Source of the DNA: Alloalcanivorax xenomutans
Lineage (GTDB): Bacteria > Pseudomonadota > Gammaproteobacteria > Pseudomonadales > Alcanivoracaceae
NCBI RefSeq assembly: GCF_900217905.1
Contig: NZ_OBMO01000024.1
Location: 1 to 64,000 of the forward strand
Reading direction: 5' to 3'
Length of the DNA stretch: 64,000 nucleotides
The first letter of the stretch is position 1. Each line of letters opens with the position of its first letter. The translations under genes and the position numbers were made by a program. Shown piece after piece: positions 26,381-35,585 of this stretch. The notes below the pieces were generated by a model. That model was not told the origin of the DNA. It worked only from the letters and a program-made list of their open reading frames with translations, and searched no databases.

Positions 26381-26776
26381 TCAATTCAACGGGAGTTTCA
26401 CATTAACCCAGTCCGCGGAATCCGCAACCTTGCGCCAGACCTCAGCGCCTTCGATGTGCTCTCGGAGAATCCATTGGCCCGGCCCTGACCAGGCGAGCTC
26501 CACATAAGGGCCTTCCAAGCAGCCCACGGCGATCAAGGCCGCAACCTCATCCACTGGTCCCGGCATCATACCGCCGGCGGCCACAGGCAGGCGGCTCGCC
26601 AACAGTTGCCGTAGATGGCGGTACAATGCGGATTGATCAGAGAACTTCAGAGTATGACGCGGCTCACCGCCGCCAGCGAAAACCAGTTCCCCCGACGACA
26701 CCTCCGTGTGCATGGCGGCGAGATAGCGGGGCGGCTCCCCTTCTCCCAAACAATAGCGGGCCACCAATGAGCTCAC
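26381..26776 (-). CDS. Unknown protein following the DUF2185 gene
   Basis: 131 residues, GTG start overlapping the stop of the upstream gene (GTGA), so translation is coupled. No family recognised. The protein has EVSSGELVFAGGGEPRHTLKF and ends in VWRKVADSADWVNVKLPLN, mixed alpha/beta. Because immunity-type DUF2185 proteins are often next to their partners, a joint function is possible but not shown. Confidence 0.7.
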   Translation of the reverse strand: MSSLVARYCLGEGEPPRYLAAMHTEVSSGELVFAGGGEPRHTLKFSDQSALYRHLRQLLASRLPVAAGGMMPGPVDEVAALIAVGCLEGPYVELAWSGPGQWILREHIEGAEVWRKVADSADWVNVKLPLN

Positions 26777-27405
26777 GCCGTCGACACCGGAGGCTCGGAT
26801 TGCTCAATAAAGGCGCCGTTGCCGTCCCGCACGAATTCCGCACCCACTTCCCGGTCGAGCAGCCCGATAATGCTGTCGTCCTCGGTCAGCACCGCGCCTA
26901 GGGATACGTAGGCGGTATTATCCGGATCATCCAGATAGGCAGGATCCTCGTTGCCGGCAAGAATGCGCCAACCGCTGTCATCCTCGGATTCCGGCGTCTC
27001 CCGGTAGAGCAAGCCCACCGGTTCACCATCGCTCAACACTTTTCTGGTGACGAAACAGCGTGGCAGATATTTGTCGGCAAGGCTGGAAACAGGATCAGGA
27101 ATCTGCACCCCCATGATGTGACGAGCCTCGAACCGCACCGGATCATGGGCTCGCAGGTCTTTTATATAGAGAGGGATATTCTCCAGGCTCCCGCTGAAAC
27201 GATGATTATCATGGATGTCGGTGATCAACACCCACATCCGCTCCGCCCCTGGCGCCTGAGGGTCGTCACTGTCGAACTCGAAAATCAGCTTGGCCAGATC
27301 GCCGATGCGAAGCCGGGCAATGGCTTCCGGCGACGGCTTGTAGAAAGTGTAGGGATAGTGATCCGCCAGCGCCTGGGCATCACCCAGCCTCCAACTGTTG
27401 TCCAT
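26773..27405 (-). CDS. DUF2185 (Imm33-like) domain protein
   Basis: 210 residues. The N-terminal part (YTFYKPSPEAIARLRIGDLAKLIFE) resembles DUF2314-type domains; the C-terminal part from about residue 110 matches DUF2185: CFVTRKVLSDGEPVGLLYRE, DSGWRILAGNED and NTAYVSLGAVL. DUF2185 has been listed among immunity proteins of polymorphic toxins (Imm33), though many copies are orphans. It sits between a nucleotidyltransferase gene and an unknown gene on the same strand. Confidence 0.82.
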   Translation of the reverse strand: MDNSWRLGDAQALADHYPYTFYKPSPEAIARLRIGDLAKLIFEFDSDDPQAPGAERMWVLITDIHDNHRFSGSLENIPLYIKDLRAHDPVRFEARHIMGVQIPDPVSSLADKYLPRCFVTRKVLSDGEPVGLLYRETPESEDDSGWRILAGNEDPAYLDDPDNTAYVSLGAVLTEDDSIIGLLDREVGAEFVRDGNGAFIEQSEPPVSTA

Positions 27406-27451
27406 CAGATTCCGCCCCTTGATGTCATCCCATGGTTCCTTAGTGGATCCG

Positions 27452-28228
27452 CTACTTCAGGAAGGAGCGGAAAAACCGGCTCAAGGCGGTCAGGTCCTCG
27501 GTTCGTTCGGCGGGGTCTTCCTGATAACTGGCCAGGCGCGAGAGCTCCTTCTCGATAAACCGGTTCAAGGTCGGGATCACCGGCACGAATTCCTTTTCCT
27601 GACTGCGCTTCTTGCGTTCCAACAGCTTGCTGATCTCATCGTTTACCCCCGGCGCGTCCGTGAGAGTTTCACGCAGGCGCTCGAACTCGATGGGGGCGGG
27701 CTCGCCATGGGTCTCAAGCCAGCGGATCGCAAGCAGCGGCCTGAGCACGTAAAAGTACTTTTTCAACGGCACCAACTGGGCTTTCAGGTATCCCTTATAG
27801 TTGGTCTTGGCCATGCTGTGGTAGTGGTGCACGCCCTTCGCCACCGAGTATATACCCGGCATCAGCGAGCGGACGCCTTCGGAGAAGGTACGATCGTCCA
27901 CATAGACAATGGGGGACTGCATCCACTCGACAAAGGACGGGTTGGACTTCCAGAACAGTTTCAATGCCTTACGCAGATCCCAGCCATTGATGTCGATGTC
28001 GTCGACGATTTCGTACTCGATGACATCGCGCTTGTCTTCCAGATCCACACTGAGATACCAGTCGTGGGGGTGCACATAGATAAAGCGCACATCATAGTCA
28101 CTGTTCGGGGAGGCAACCCCCCAGGCCCGGCTGCCGGATTCCACGGCATAAAGCACACGGACCCCGTGCTCCTGCTCCGCGTCGCGAATGCGGCGCATGA
28201 TTTCTTCTCTTACTGCCTCATCAATCAT
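27452..28228 (-). CDS. YcgL-type nucleotidyltransferase-fold protein
   Basis: 258 residues. The N-terminal active-site region VESGSRAWGVASPNSDYDVRFIYV has the GS..x..SDxD nucleotidyltransferase signature, with a third acidic residue in VIEYEIVDDIDINGWDLRKAL. This COG3541-like family is widespread and uncharacterised; related folds occur in antitoxin/toxin and antiphage systems. It lies 46 bases before the DUF2185 gene on the same strand. Confidence 0.85.
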   Translation of the reverse strand: MIDEAVREEIMRRIRDAEQEHGVRVLYAVESGSRAWGVASPNSDYDVRFIYVHPHDWYLSVDLEDKRDVIEYEIVDDIDINGWDLRKALKLFWKSNPSFVEWMQSPIVYVDDRTFSEGVRSLMPGIYSVAKGVHHYHSMAKTNYKGYLKAQLVPLKKYFYVLRPLLAIRWLETHGEPAPIEFERLRETLTDAPGVNDEISKLLERKKRSQEKEFVPVIPTLNRFIEKELSRLASYQEDPAERTEDLTALSRFFRSFLK

Positions 28229-28425
28229 AGTCCGGTTTTACCTCTTCCTCCGGTTGGTCATCGCCGGTTCGCCCTTACCACCACCATCACAACAATGGAG
28301 CATGACATGCAACCCTGTCAGCGCCGGGCAAGCGGGTTCACCAGTATGCTCGTGACCGCGACCATCCTGAGTGTACCCGTATGCCGTTTCGGCTACTTTT
28401 TACGTTCCTTGATGGATCGGCGGGA

Positions 28426-29085
28426 TCAGCGGACGGCAATCGCGGCAAGGTGTTCGACCACCATGGCGGCGGCGCGAGGCAGACAGCCCTTGAAGAAATG
28501 GTCGGTACCGGCGAACACCACCACCGGCCGTTGTTGCGGGCGGACCCATTGCAGCAGGTCCGTCAACGGCGCCCGTTCGTCGTTTTCGCCATGCAGCAAA
28601 AGTGCATTATCGGGGATGGGCTGCGGCTGGTAATAGCGGCCATCCGGGACCTGTCCCACCGGCAATCCCATCAACACCAGCCCATCCACCGGCTGCCGGG
28701 GCTCCAGTCTGGTGGCGGCCCGCGCAAACACATAGGCGCCGAAGGAAAAGCCCACCAGCGCCAAGGGAAGCCGCGGATACTCCTCACGCAAGGCCGTGAT
28801 CATCAAGAGGGTATCCTGCTCTTCCCCTTCACCGGCACCGTGCTCCCCTTCCGAGTCATCAACACCACGAAAACTCGGTCTTACCACCAGCCAGCCGGCG
28901 TCGCGCAGAACCCTCGCCAGGGCATGCGGCACCGGATGGCGGGGGGAACCGCCCAGCAACGGCTGCGGATGGCCCACCAGCACCACACCACGGGGCAGCT
29001 CATCGGGATGATCAAGCGTCAGGCGAAGACGCCCCGCCGGGCCTTGCAGATAACGGGTTTCACGTCGGGAAGCAGATGCGCTCAT
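28426..29085 (-). CDS. Alpha/beta hydrolase (COG2945-like)
   Basis: 219 residues. The nucleophile elbow is GFSFGAYV (Ser), the oxyanion region is VVLVGHPQPLLGG near residue 35, an acid lies in LLLHGENDERAPL, and the His is in AGTDHFFKG. The fold matches small cytoplasmic esterases of unknown substrate. ATG 29085 (MSASAS) is chosen; the frame runs upstream into sequence without similarity. It stands alone, convergent with nothing nearby. Confidence 0.9.
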   Translation of the reverse strand: MSASASRRETRYLQGPAGRLRLTLDHPDELPRGVVLVGHPQPLLGGSPRHPVPHALARVLRDAGWLVVRPSFRGVDDSEGEHGAGEGEEQDTLLMITALREEYPRLPLALVGFSFGAYVFARAATRLEPRQPVDGLVLMGLPVGQVPDGRYYQPQPIPDNALLLHGENDERAPLTDLLQWVRPQQRPVVVFAGTDHFFKGCLPRAAAMVVEHLAAIAVR

Positions 29086-29161
29086 TAGAACAGGGAATTC
29101 CGGCTGACAGACTGATAATGGCGGGAGTCTAACACGATCATCCGTGCACTCCGCCTTACCC

Positions 29162-29362
29162 TCAGTACTCCTCGCCCAAGTGCCAGCCGATGAGGTCGCC
29201 CACCTCATCGTGGACATTGCCCGGCACTTCACAAACACAATAGCCGCCGTGTTCATTCAGCCAGGGCACCACAAGCTCCGGTGCCAGGCCCTGTTGATTC
29301 AGAAACACTCGTGTCCGGGTCAGGAAATGATCACAAGGCGGGGCATCCTCTGCAATTATCAC
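29162..29362 (-). CDS. DUF2695 small protein
   Basis: 66 residues (GTG start). It matches DUF2695: CDHFLTRTRVFLNQQGL, PWLNEHGGYCVCEVPGNV and a final acidic tail. The single-domain family is of unknown function and its Cys pattern (CVCEV) suggests metal or thiol chemistry, unproven. The first codons may be longer in some relatives. Confidence 0.75.
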   Translation of the reverse strand: MIIAEDAPPCDHFLTRTRVFLNQQGLAPELVVPWLNEHGGYCVCEVPGNVHDEVGDLIGWHLGEEY

Positions 29363-29414
29363 ATCCGGCGGGCCGCCCCTGTCATCCCGGCCGGCCCGCC
29401 GCTGACTCCGGGAA

Positions 29415-30617
29415 TCAGGCTTTCGCCGGCAACGGTTCAGTACGCAGCCCCACGGACACCAGCAGCCCGGCGAAGATCAATACCAGACCACTTATGGCGA
29501 ACACACCAGTGGCGCCACTGACGTTGAACACCGCGCCGCCGGCGGCGGCCCCCAATGCGATGGCGAACTGAATCGCCACCACCATCAGCCCACCACCGCT
29601 TTCCGCCTCGTCAGGCACGGTACGGGTGATCCAGGTGGACCAGGCCACCGGGACGGCACCGAAAGCCATGCCCCACAACGCCACCAGAATGGCATCGCTC
29701 ACTGGCGTACCGGTGAGCATGGCCAGACTCAGACCGGCCACGCCCATCACCAGCGGCATCACCGCCAGTGTCAGTCGCATGTTACGTTCCACCAGCGCGC
29801 CGCCCAGGAAAGTCCCAATGAAATTGGCCACGCCGAAACCGAGCAAAATGGCTGAAATGCCGGACACCGCCACCCCGGTGACGTTTTCCAGGAAGGGGCG
29901 GACGTAGGTAAACAAGGCAAAGTGGCCGGTGAACACCAACAAGGAGGCCAACATGCCGAACCCCATGCGCGGCCGCATCATCACCTCGAACATGGTACGC
30001 AGACGGGTGTGACCATTGGGCGCCATGCGTGGCAGGGTGGCGAGCTGCACCAGCAACGCCAGGATCCCCAGCAAGGAGGCCAGCAGAAACACATTCCGCC
30101 AGCCGATCTGATCACCCAGATAGCTGCCCAGTGGCGCCGCGAACACCGTAGCCGCCGACACGCCGCTGAACAACAGCGACAACGCCCGTGGCACCAGCAC
30201 TTCCGGCACCAGCCGCATTACCGTGGCCGCGGACATGGCCCAGAAGCCACCGATACCGATACCAAGAAACACCCGTCCCAGTAGCAGCACAATCAGATTA
30301 GGCGCATAGGCCACCAGCAGATTCGACACCACCAGCAGCACGGAAAAGCCGACCAACACATGGCGCCGATCAATCCGCCGGGTGACCGAAGCGATAAACA
30401 GACCGGTTATCATCGCCAGCACCGCGGTGATGGACACCGCCTGGCCCGCCAGACCTTCACTGACCGCCAGGTCCGCCGCCATCGGCGTCAGCAGACTGGC
30501 GGGCAGGAATTCGGCGGTGACCAGCCCGAACACTCCCAGGGTCAGGGAAATCACCGCTCCCCAGGCGGCGGTCACCGGAGCGCTCGTGTTCTCCCGCGCA
30601 GTATCAGACTTGTTCAT
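29415..30617 (-). CDS. DHA1-family MFS efflux transporter
   Basis: 400 residues, 12 membrane helices. Features of the AraJ/Bcr-type DHA1 exporters: VTAEFLPASLLTPMAADL in helix 1, RRIDRRHVLVGF after helix 2 and SGVSAATVFAAPLGSYL (motif C-like) in helix 5. Substrate unknown; relatives export sugars, purine ribonucleosides or drugs. ATG 30617 (MNKSD) is used. The gene is divergent from a cupin-AraC regulator 85 bases away, the likely controller. Confidence 0.92.
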   Translation of the reverse strand: MNKSDTARENTSAPVTAAWGAVISLTLGVFGLVTAEFLPASLLTPMAADLAVSEGLAGQAVSITAVLAMITGLFIASVTRRIDRRHVLVGFSVLLVVSNLLVAYAPNLIVLLLGRVFLGIGIGGFWAMSAATVMRLVPEVLVPRALSLLFSGVSAATVFAAPLGSYLGDQIGWRNVFLLASLLGILALLVQLATLPRMAPNGHTRLRTMFEVMMRPRMGFGMLASLLVFTGHFALFTYVRPFLENVTGVAVSGISAILLGFGVANFIGTFLGGALVERNMRLTLAVMPLVMGVAGLSLAMLTGTPVSDAILVALWGMAFGAVPVAWSTWITRTVPDEAESGGGLMVVAIQFAIALGAAAGGAVFNVSGATGVFAISGLVLIFAGLLVSVGLRTEPLPAKA

Positions 30618-30702
30618 GGGTCTCCCTTCTTTCTCAGATGGCATCACGAAGGGGGCCAGAATAGAGTGGACAAACCAGACGATCCATGCCATATAGTCGC
30701 TC

Positions 30703-31707
30703 ATGCTTGATCAATCGTCCGAACCTCAATCTGATCTGTCCCGTTCCTCCAACGCTGATCTGATCAGCGAATTGCTAGCGGGAATGCGACTGCGAGGCCT
30801 GCGCTACCATCGTTTGAGGCTGACGCCACCGTTCGGCGTGCGCTTTGGCGAGGGTGGCACGCCCCGGGCCCATTTCCACTTCGTGGCGCGGGGGCAAGCC
30901 TATTTGCGTGGCGAAGACGGTGTTTTGAATGAATTGAACCACGGCGCCGCGGTGTTGATGCCCCGCGATGCCCCCCACGCCCTGCTCTCCGAACCGGCGC
31001 TGCCGTGCCGCCATATCACCGGCTTTGACGCCGCTGCCCTCTGCGATGCCGTCAATGACGTGCAGTCCTGCGACCCGGACACCTGCCGCAGCCAGGACAC
31101 CTTGATCTTCAGTGGCTGCATGGAGCTGGATTTGGGTTCCCTGCATCCCCTGGTATCACTGATGCCAGCGGTCATGCGGGTGGACCCTCAAGCGGACCGG
31201 CAGTCGGAATTGCTCCCCATTCTGGAAGCCATGGAACAGGAGGTCTGCGGGCAGCGGGCGGGCTTCGCCAGCATCCTCACCCGGCTGGCGGAAGTGGTCG
31301 CCGCCGCCATCATACGAAGCTGGGTGGAATGCGGCTGCGGAGATGCCAGCGGCTGGGTGGAAGCATTGCGCGACCCACGCCTGGGCGGAGTGATCGCCGC
31401 ACTGCATCGGGAACCTGGCCGGCATTGGACGGTGGAATCCATGGCGCGGGAGATGGGCGTATCCCGCTCGGTGTTCGCCGAACGCTTCCTTGCGGTGACC
31501 GGCATCACGCCGCTGCGCTACGTCACCGAACTGCGTATGCGCCTTGCCAGTCAGTGGCTGGCTCGTGAACGTCTGCCGGTGGAGGATGTCGCGCAGCGAC
31601 TCGGATACGGTTCCCAAGCCGCTTTCAGCCGCGCCTTCAAACGCGCCACCGGCCATTCCCCCGGCGGTTATCGAGCCGCCAGCGCGTTCCGGTCCAAGGA
31701 TTATTGA
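30703..31707 (+). CDS. AraC-family regulator (cupin type), divergent from MFS
   Basis: 334 residues: AraC-binding cupin (cupin_6-like) domain around PRAHFHFVARGQAYLRGEDG and a C-terminal double helix-turn-helix from about residue 225 (WTVESMAREMGVSRSVFAERF, AQRLGYGSQAAFSRAFKRATG). Three Cys are clustered near residues 120-135 (CDPDTC.. ), which might sense redox or metal; this is only noticed, not tested. Divergent from the DHA1 transporter gene. Confidence 0.92.
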   Translation: MLDQSSEPQSDLSRSSNADLISELLAGMRLRGLRYHRLRLTPPFGVRFGEGGTPRAHFHFVARGQAYLRGEDGVLNELNHGAAVLMPRDAPHALLSEPALPCRHITGFDAAALCDAVNDVQSCDPDTCRSQDTLIFSGCMELDLGSLHPLVSLMPAVMRVDPQADRQSELLPILEAMEQEVCGQRAGFASILTRLAEVVAAAIIRSWVECGCGDASGWVEALRDPRLGGVIAALHREPGRHWTVESMAREMGVSRSVFAERFLAVTGITPLRYVTELRMRLASQWLARERLPVEDVAQRLGYGSQAAFSRAFKRATGHSPGGYRAASAFRSKDY

Positions 31708-31739
31708 AAGAGGATCGCGATACCAGCGCGGCCTGGGCC

Positions 31740-32081
31740 TCAGTCGCCGATCCGGCTATAGGTTTCAAACGGCACACCACTGGCACTGAGAAACGCGTAC
31801 AGACGCATCGCCTCCTCGCCACTGAAACGCCGCTTGAGCGCCGCCAGAACCGGGCGCCGGCTTTGCAGCGCCGCCCTCAGCTTGGGCACGTCCACAGCTT
31901 TTATGGTCCACAGCCATTCGTATTCCAGGCAACCGAAGGCCTCATTCACCCCGGCTCCCAGATCCTGTCCCACGAAGACCAGGTCGCCGTTGTCCTGAAA
32001 TTCAGCGGCAAGATAGCGGTAGCCGCTCTGATCACGGCTTTCCCGGAGTACCACCTTGCCTGGACGCCACCACAGGCCCAT
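31740..32081 (-). CDS. Unknown small protein
   Basis: 113 residues with no recognised family. It reads as mixed alpha/beta: YLAAEFQDNGDLVFVGQDLGAGVNEAFG and YEWLWTIKAVDVPKLRAAL followed by a helical tail. The ATG at 32081 has AAAGGTG six bases upstream, which supports translation. It stands between convergent neighbours. Confidence 0.7.
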   Translation of the reverse strand: MGLWWRPGKVVLRESRDQSGYRYLAAEFQDNGDLVFVGQDLGAGVNEAFGCLEYEWLWTIKAVDVPKLRAALQSRRPVLAALKRRFSGEEAMRLYAFLSASGVPFETYSRIGD

Positions 32082-32191
32082 AACGTCACCTTTCCAATTG
32101 GGTCATGAAAATAAAACCAGCCTCTCAGTTCCACATGGAGGAAGCTGCTAGTGTCCGTTCCCACAGCCCATGAAAGGCTCTCTGATTCATG

Positions 32192-32449
32192 TCATCCATC
32201 GGTGACCTTGCTTTCCGCTTTATCCGCGACTTCGCTCCCGCCCTCAACCACGGCGGTGTCTTCCGGCGGGACAGTTGGTGCGTCGTCCCTTCCCGCCAAT
32301 GGCGTTTGAGAGCGGCTTTCCCGACGTATCAGGTAAAGGTCCTCCAGCCATTCCATGCTCCAGAGCAGAATATAGCCCGATACCACCAACACGACGCCGA
32401 TCAAGAACGCCGCCAATGCCATCCCACCATTACTCACGGCCATTTCCAT
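32192..32449 (-). CDS. Small single-pass membrane protein
   Basis: 85 residues: one hydrophobic helix near residues 9-31 (MALAAFLIGVVLVVSGYILLW), a short basic stretch (RRESR) and an acidic, Pro/Glu-rich tail. No family recognised. The start is not well supported by a ribosome-binding site, and ATG codons at 32443 and inside the helix are alternatives. Confidence 0.5.
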   Translation of the reverse strand: MEMAVSNGGMALAAFLIGVVLVVSGYILLWSMEWLEDLYLIRRESRSQTPLAGRDDAPTVPPEDTAVVEGGSEVADKAESKVTDG

Positions 32450-32560
32450 TTCAACATGCCCTATCCCCCCGTGTCCCGGTCGCTCTGACCGGCAGGTCCA
32501 CCAAGCGTCAGCCGAGGGCGGGTAACCGGCGCACGGGAACAGCCTTCAAAAAGCACCCAA

Positions 32561-32614
32561 ATAGGCGCTATATGCCTATATTTTTTCATTTATCTACATT
32601 CTACATGGATAAAT
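32561..32614. promoter_or_regulatory. AT-rich promoter region with two inverted repeats
   Basis: ATAGGC-GCTATAT-GCCTAT (32561-32579) and ATTTATC-N13-GATAAAT (32588-32614) are perfect inverted repeats in a stretch clearly poorer in G/C than its surroundings. It lies 100-150 bases before the XRE-type gene, so the sites may be operators for that regulator. Confidence 0.45.
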
Positions 32615-32712
32615 AGGACATTCAACATCATAAAAATTACAATAAACACCATATAACGTCGTTCTTGAAGGCTCCGCTATCTGCTGAACTGCCCGGCAGG
32701 AGAGGAGCAACC

Positions 32713-33075
32713 ATGAAGAACCCCAAACAACTCATCGGCCAGCGCATCAGCACGTTACGCCGAGCCCGGCATCTGACCCAGAATGATCTCGCGGAAGGGG
32801 TTGGTGTGGATGGCCGCCACATCTCGCGGCTGGAAACAGGCAAATACTTTCCTTCCCTCGACACTCTGGTGACGATGGCCGAGGTACTGGGCGTGGAGTT
32901 ACAGGAGTTCTTTCTGTTTCCTTCGGTGGAAACGGAAAGTCAGATGCGCGAGGCTCTGGTTGCCATCGCCAAGGAAGCCCCGGAACCGGTACTCAGGGAA
33001 GTGTTGTCCTTCGCTCGCAACCAGTTGGCCCAACGCCGGGGCGCCAACGGCGGCGGCGAGGCCGACTCGACCTAG
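32713..33075 (+). CDS. XRE-family helix-turn-helix regulator
   Basis: 120 residues with an N-terminal HTH_3 domain (residues about 10-62, TLRRARHLTQNDLAEGVGVDGRHISRLETG) and a helical tail. AGAGGAG lies five to eight bases before the ATG. It may repress its own promoter through the two inverted repeats upstream. It overlaps the convergent VOC gene by four bases at the stop codons. Confidence 0.9.
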   Translation: MKNPKQLIGQRISTLRRARHLTQNDLAEGVGVDGRHISRLETGKYFPSLDTLVTMAEVLGVELQEFFLFPSVETESQMREALVAIAKEAPEPVLREVLSFARNQLAQRRGANGGGEADST

Positions 33076-33482
33076 TCCGGAGCGGCGGTATCGCTGTATG
33101 TCTCTCCGGCGAATTCAATGAGACAGAACCCGTGCCCGAAGGGATCCGAGAACGTAATGCACTTCGAGGCCCGCCATTCAGTACCTTCACTTTCGCGAAC
33201 CGCCCCGGCGCGAAGGGCCCGGCCGGCGGCCTGCTCAATATCATCGACCACGAAGTCGATGTGGACCGGCGTCCAGTGTCTGGCATAACAGCGCGGCTCC
33301 AGCAATGTCTCCGCCGCCTTTGAGCCGGAAGGCTTTTGCAAAAGATAGATCACCGAGGATGCCCCGGTCAGTTCCGCCACGTCGTTATCCAGGGTACGGC
33401 TGTGCCTGAGTCCCAGAGCCGCGCAGTAAAACTCGATCGCCCGACCGAGTTCCGGCACATCGATATTGACCACTACTTTCAT
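33072..33482 (-). CDS. VOC-family (glyoxalase-like) protein
   Basis: 136 residues, single VOC module pair: MKVVVNIDVPELGRAIEFYCAALGL at the start, FVVDDIEQAAGRALRAGA in the middle and FSDPFGHGFCLIEF at the end. Metal ligands are expected at the N-terminal Asp/His and the C-terminal Glu; no substrate can be named. ATG 33482 is chosen over a longer frame without similarity. Convergent with the XRE gene. Confidence 0.9.
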   Translation of the reverse strand: MKVVVNIDVPELGRAIEFYCAALGLRHSRTLDNDVAELTGASSVIYLLQKPSGSKAAETLLEPRCYARHWTPVHIDFVVDDIEQAAGRALRAGAVRESEGTEWRASKCITFSDPFGHGFCLIEFAGETYSDTAAPD

Positions 33483-33541
33483 GGCTGCCACTCCTGCCCG
33501 GCGCGCGCCACGCCGTTTCAACGCATCCGGCCTCTCAGGCA

Positions 33542-34501
33542 TCAGGGCGACCAACGCCCCCCCCTGAACGTCCGGTGGGATGTTTCCTTGCCCTCAGCCC
33601 CCGGCAACGCCTTGAGCTCCGACCGTTGAGGCAGGTTCTCCGGCAACCGGATCGACCACACCAGCCCGAGATCATGCAGGCGCGTCAACACCCACCACCC
33701 CGGGTCCGGTTGATTCTCATGCAAGCCCAGCAATGCCGAGCCGGGATAAGCATGATGATTGTTGTGCCAGCTCTCGCCCATGGTCAGATAAGCCGCGGCG
33801 GGAATGTTGAATCCCTGAACCGCCGCCCCATCAACGTGCCAGTCCCGCTCTCCACGGTTATGGGCGAAATACCCAACCAACCAATGCCCGGTCACCGAAA
33901 CGGCGATCCGCGCGGAGATCCCCCAGACCACCCAGGGCAATCCCCCCAGCCAGAACAGCAATACCGCCCAGGGAAGCTGCTGCCACATCCAGGTGCGTTC
34001 CATGAAGATGAGGACCCGGTCACCAGCAACGCGCGGCTCCGCCCGGAACTCCGGCGGCTGTTCCAGCACCAGATCGCAATGGAGTTGCCACCAGCCATCT
34101 TTCCAGAACCCTGGTCCATGCCGTAGATAAGGGTGGCAGTCCGTCTGTCGTTGCGCCCAATCACGCAGATCATGCTGATGCATCATCCCCAGCGGGCCGG
34201 CCATGCCAACCAGTACGCCTAAATGCACGAAGATGTATTCCAACCAGAGCGGACATTCATAGGCGTTATGGATCAGCCGGCGGTGCATCCCCAAGGAATG
34301 CCCAAGGCACAAGGTGATCGCCGTGGAGCCGATAAAGACAAGGAAAGACGACAGCGAAAACGTCAGATAACCGGCGACAATCGCTATCGACACATGCGCC
34401 AGATACCACAGCGACTTGACCGGCGCCCAATACACCCGGCCCAAGACTGGACTCGTGCCCGGAGACGCCAGGATTCTCGGTGTATGAGTGTGAGTATCCA
34501 T
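33542..34501 (-). CDS. Membrane fatty-acid desaturase (acyl-CoA delta-9 type)
   Basis: 319 residues with the membrane desaturase fold. The histidine boxes are HSLGMHRRLIH (His68, 73, 78), HQHDLRDWAQ (about 108-117) and GESWHNNHHAYPG (His246, 249, 250). It would introduce a double bond into acyl chains, with di-iron and an external reductase. The second box differs from the usual HxxHH, as in a known bacterial branch. Located next to a divergent/adjacent AraC gene in the same direction. Confidence 0.92.
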   Translation of the reverse strand: MDTHTHTPRILASPGTSPVLGRVYWAPVKSLWYLAHVSIAIVAGYLTFSLSSFLVFIGSTAITLCLGHSLGMHRRLIHNAYECPLWLEYIFVHLGVLVGMAGPLGMMHQHDLRDWAQRQTDCHPYLRHGPGFWKDGWWQLHCDLVLEQPPEFRAEPRVAGDRVLIFMERTWMWQQLPWAVLLFWLGGLPWVVWGISARIAVSVTGHWLVGYFAHNRGERDWHVDGAAVQGFNIPAAAYLTMGESWHNNHHAYPGSALLGLHENQPDPGWWVLTRLHDLGLVWSIRLPENLPQRSELKALPGAEGKETSHRTFRGGRWSP

Positions 34502-34607
34502 ACTGCACTCTGAGCGTGGCCGTGGAAGGCTTGGATTTTCATCCTAATCGGATCCCGTTGCCGCCACAAACGCCGTGCCGATGGGGTGAACACCGGTGCT
34601 TATCAGC

Positions 34608-35477
34608 CTAGGTTACCGAGGTGTTACGGTCCCGGACCGGCGGACGCCCGTACATGCGCGCGTACTCCCGGGTAAATTGAGACACACTGGCGTAGCCGAC
34701 CTCGAATGCCACCCTGCTCGAGGTCTTTCCCTTCGATAACATCAATCGCCGGGCTTCGATCAGTCGCAACTGCTTCTGGAACTGCAACGGTGACAGCGAG
34801 GTGACCGTGCGAAAATGCTTATGGAAAGCAGACCGGCTCATACCCGCCGCCGCCGCCAGGCGTTCAACCGGCAACGGCCGCGTATACTCCCTCCGCAGTA
34901 TGGCCACGGCACGGGCAATGCGCCGCACCTGGCTGTCCGGCAAACCCAGGCGGCGGATCGCCCGCCCCTGGCCACCAAGCAGCAACCAGTAATGTATCTC
35001 TCTGATCAGTTGCTTGTGCAGAACGGCCAGCGACCGTGGCCGCTCCAATAGCCGTATCAGTCGGAACAGCGCATCCCCGAATTCTTCGTCGATGTTCATA
35101 CCCACAAGCTCCTGGGACGAACTTTCCGTGCTCATGGCCACATCCAGATCGGTAATCACCGCCGGGTCCAGGTCCAGGGCGATCGCCAGATACGGGGCGG
35201 TGATGGCCGCCTCACTAATCCGGCTCACGGTTGGCACATTGGCGGTAACGATCATCGAGTCGCCGGCGGCGAAGGTGAAATCCCTGTCGCCGATGGTGAC
35301 TCGTTTACGCCCTTGCAGCACCAAACACACCAGCGGGCTGGCGATAGCGTGTTCCAGTTCACCAGGCGAGGTACCACACACCAGGAACAAGCCAGGCACC
35401 GGAGTGGCGGCGACACCATCCGTAGCGGCGTACTTTTGGGTATAACGCAGGACCGCGTCACGCAGAGCATCAGACAT
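34608..35477 (-). CDS. AraC-family regulator with AraC_N domain
   Basis: 289 residues. The N-terminal half fits the AraC_N family (PLVCLVLQGRKRVTIGDRDFTFAAGDSM), and the C-terminal 100 residues are the double helix-turn-helix (AFEVGYASVSQFTREYARMYG). Such regulators often sit next to an aldo/keto reductase or short-chain dehydrogenase gene, none of which is adjacent here. It may control the quinol-monooxygenase-like gene that is divergent from it. Confidence 0.92.
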   Translation of the reverse strand: MSDALRDAVLRYTQKYAATDGVAATPVPGLFLVCGTSPGELEHAIASPLVCLVLQGRKRVTIGDRDFTFAAGDSMIVTANVPTVSRISEAAITAPYLAIALDLDPAVITDLDVAMSTESSSQELVGMNIDEEFGDALFRLIRLLERPRSLAVLHKQLIREIHYWLLLGGQGRAIRRLGLPDSQVRRIARAVAILRREYTRPLPVERLAAAAGMSRSAFHKHFRTVTSLSPLQFQKQLRLIEARRLMLSKGKTSSRVAFEVGYASVSQFTREYARMYGRPPVRDRNTSVT

Positions 35478-35585
35478 GATTTATTCTTGCCCACCGGCTT
35501 CGACCACGTAAAGCGAAATGGACAATCAGGCAAAAGAGCGCGAGGTTCAGGCATCATCGGGGAACCGCACCGTTCTATCGTGAAG

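Noticed and set aside
27398-28633. Plus-strand frame of 411 codons with a hydrophobic stretch after 28305
   Set aside because: Antisense to the nucleotidyltransferase and hydrolase genes. The tiny MQPCQRR... part has a GGAG upstream but no other support.
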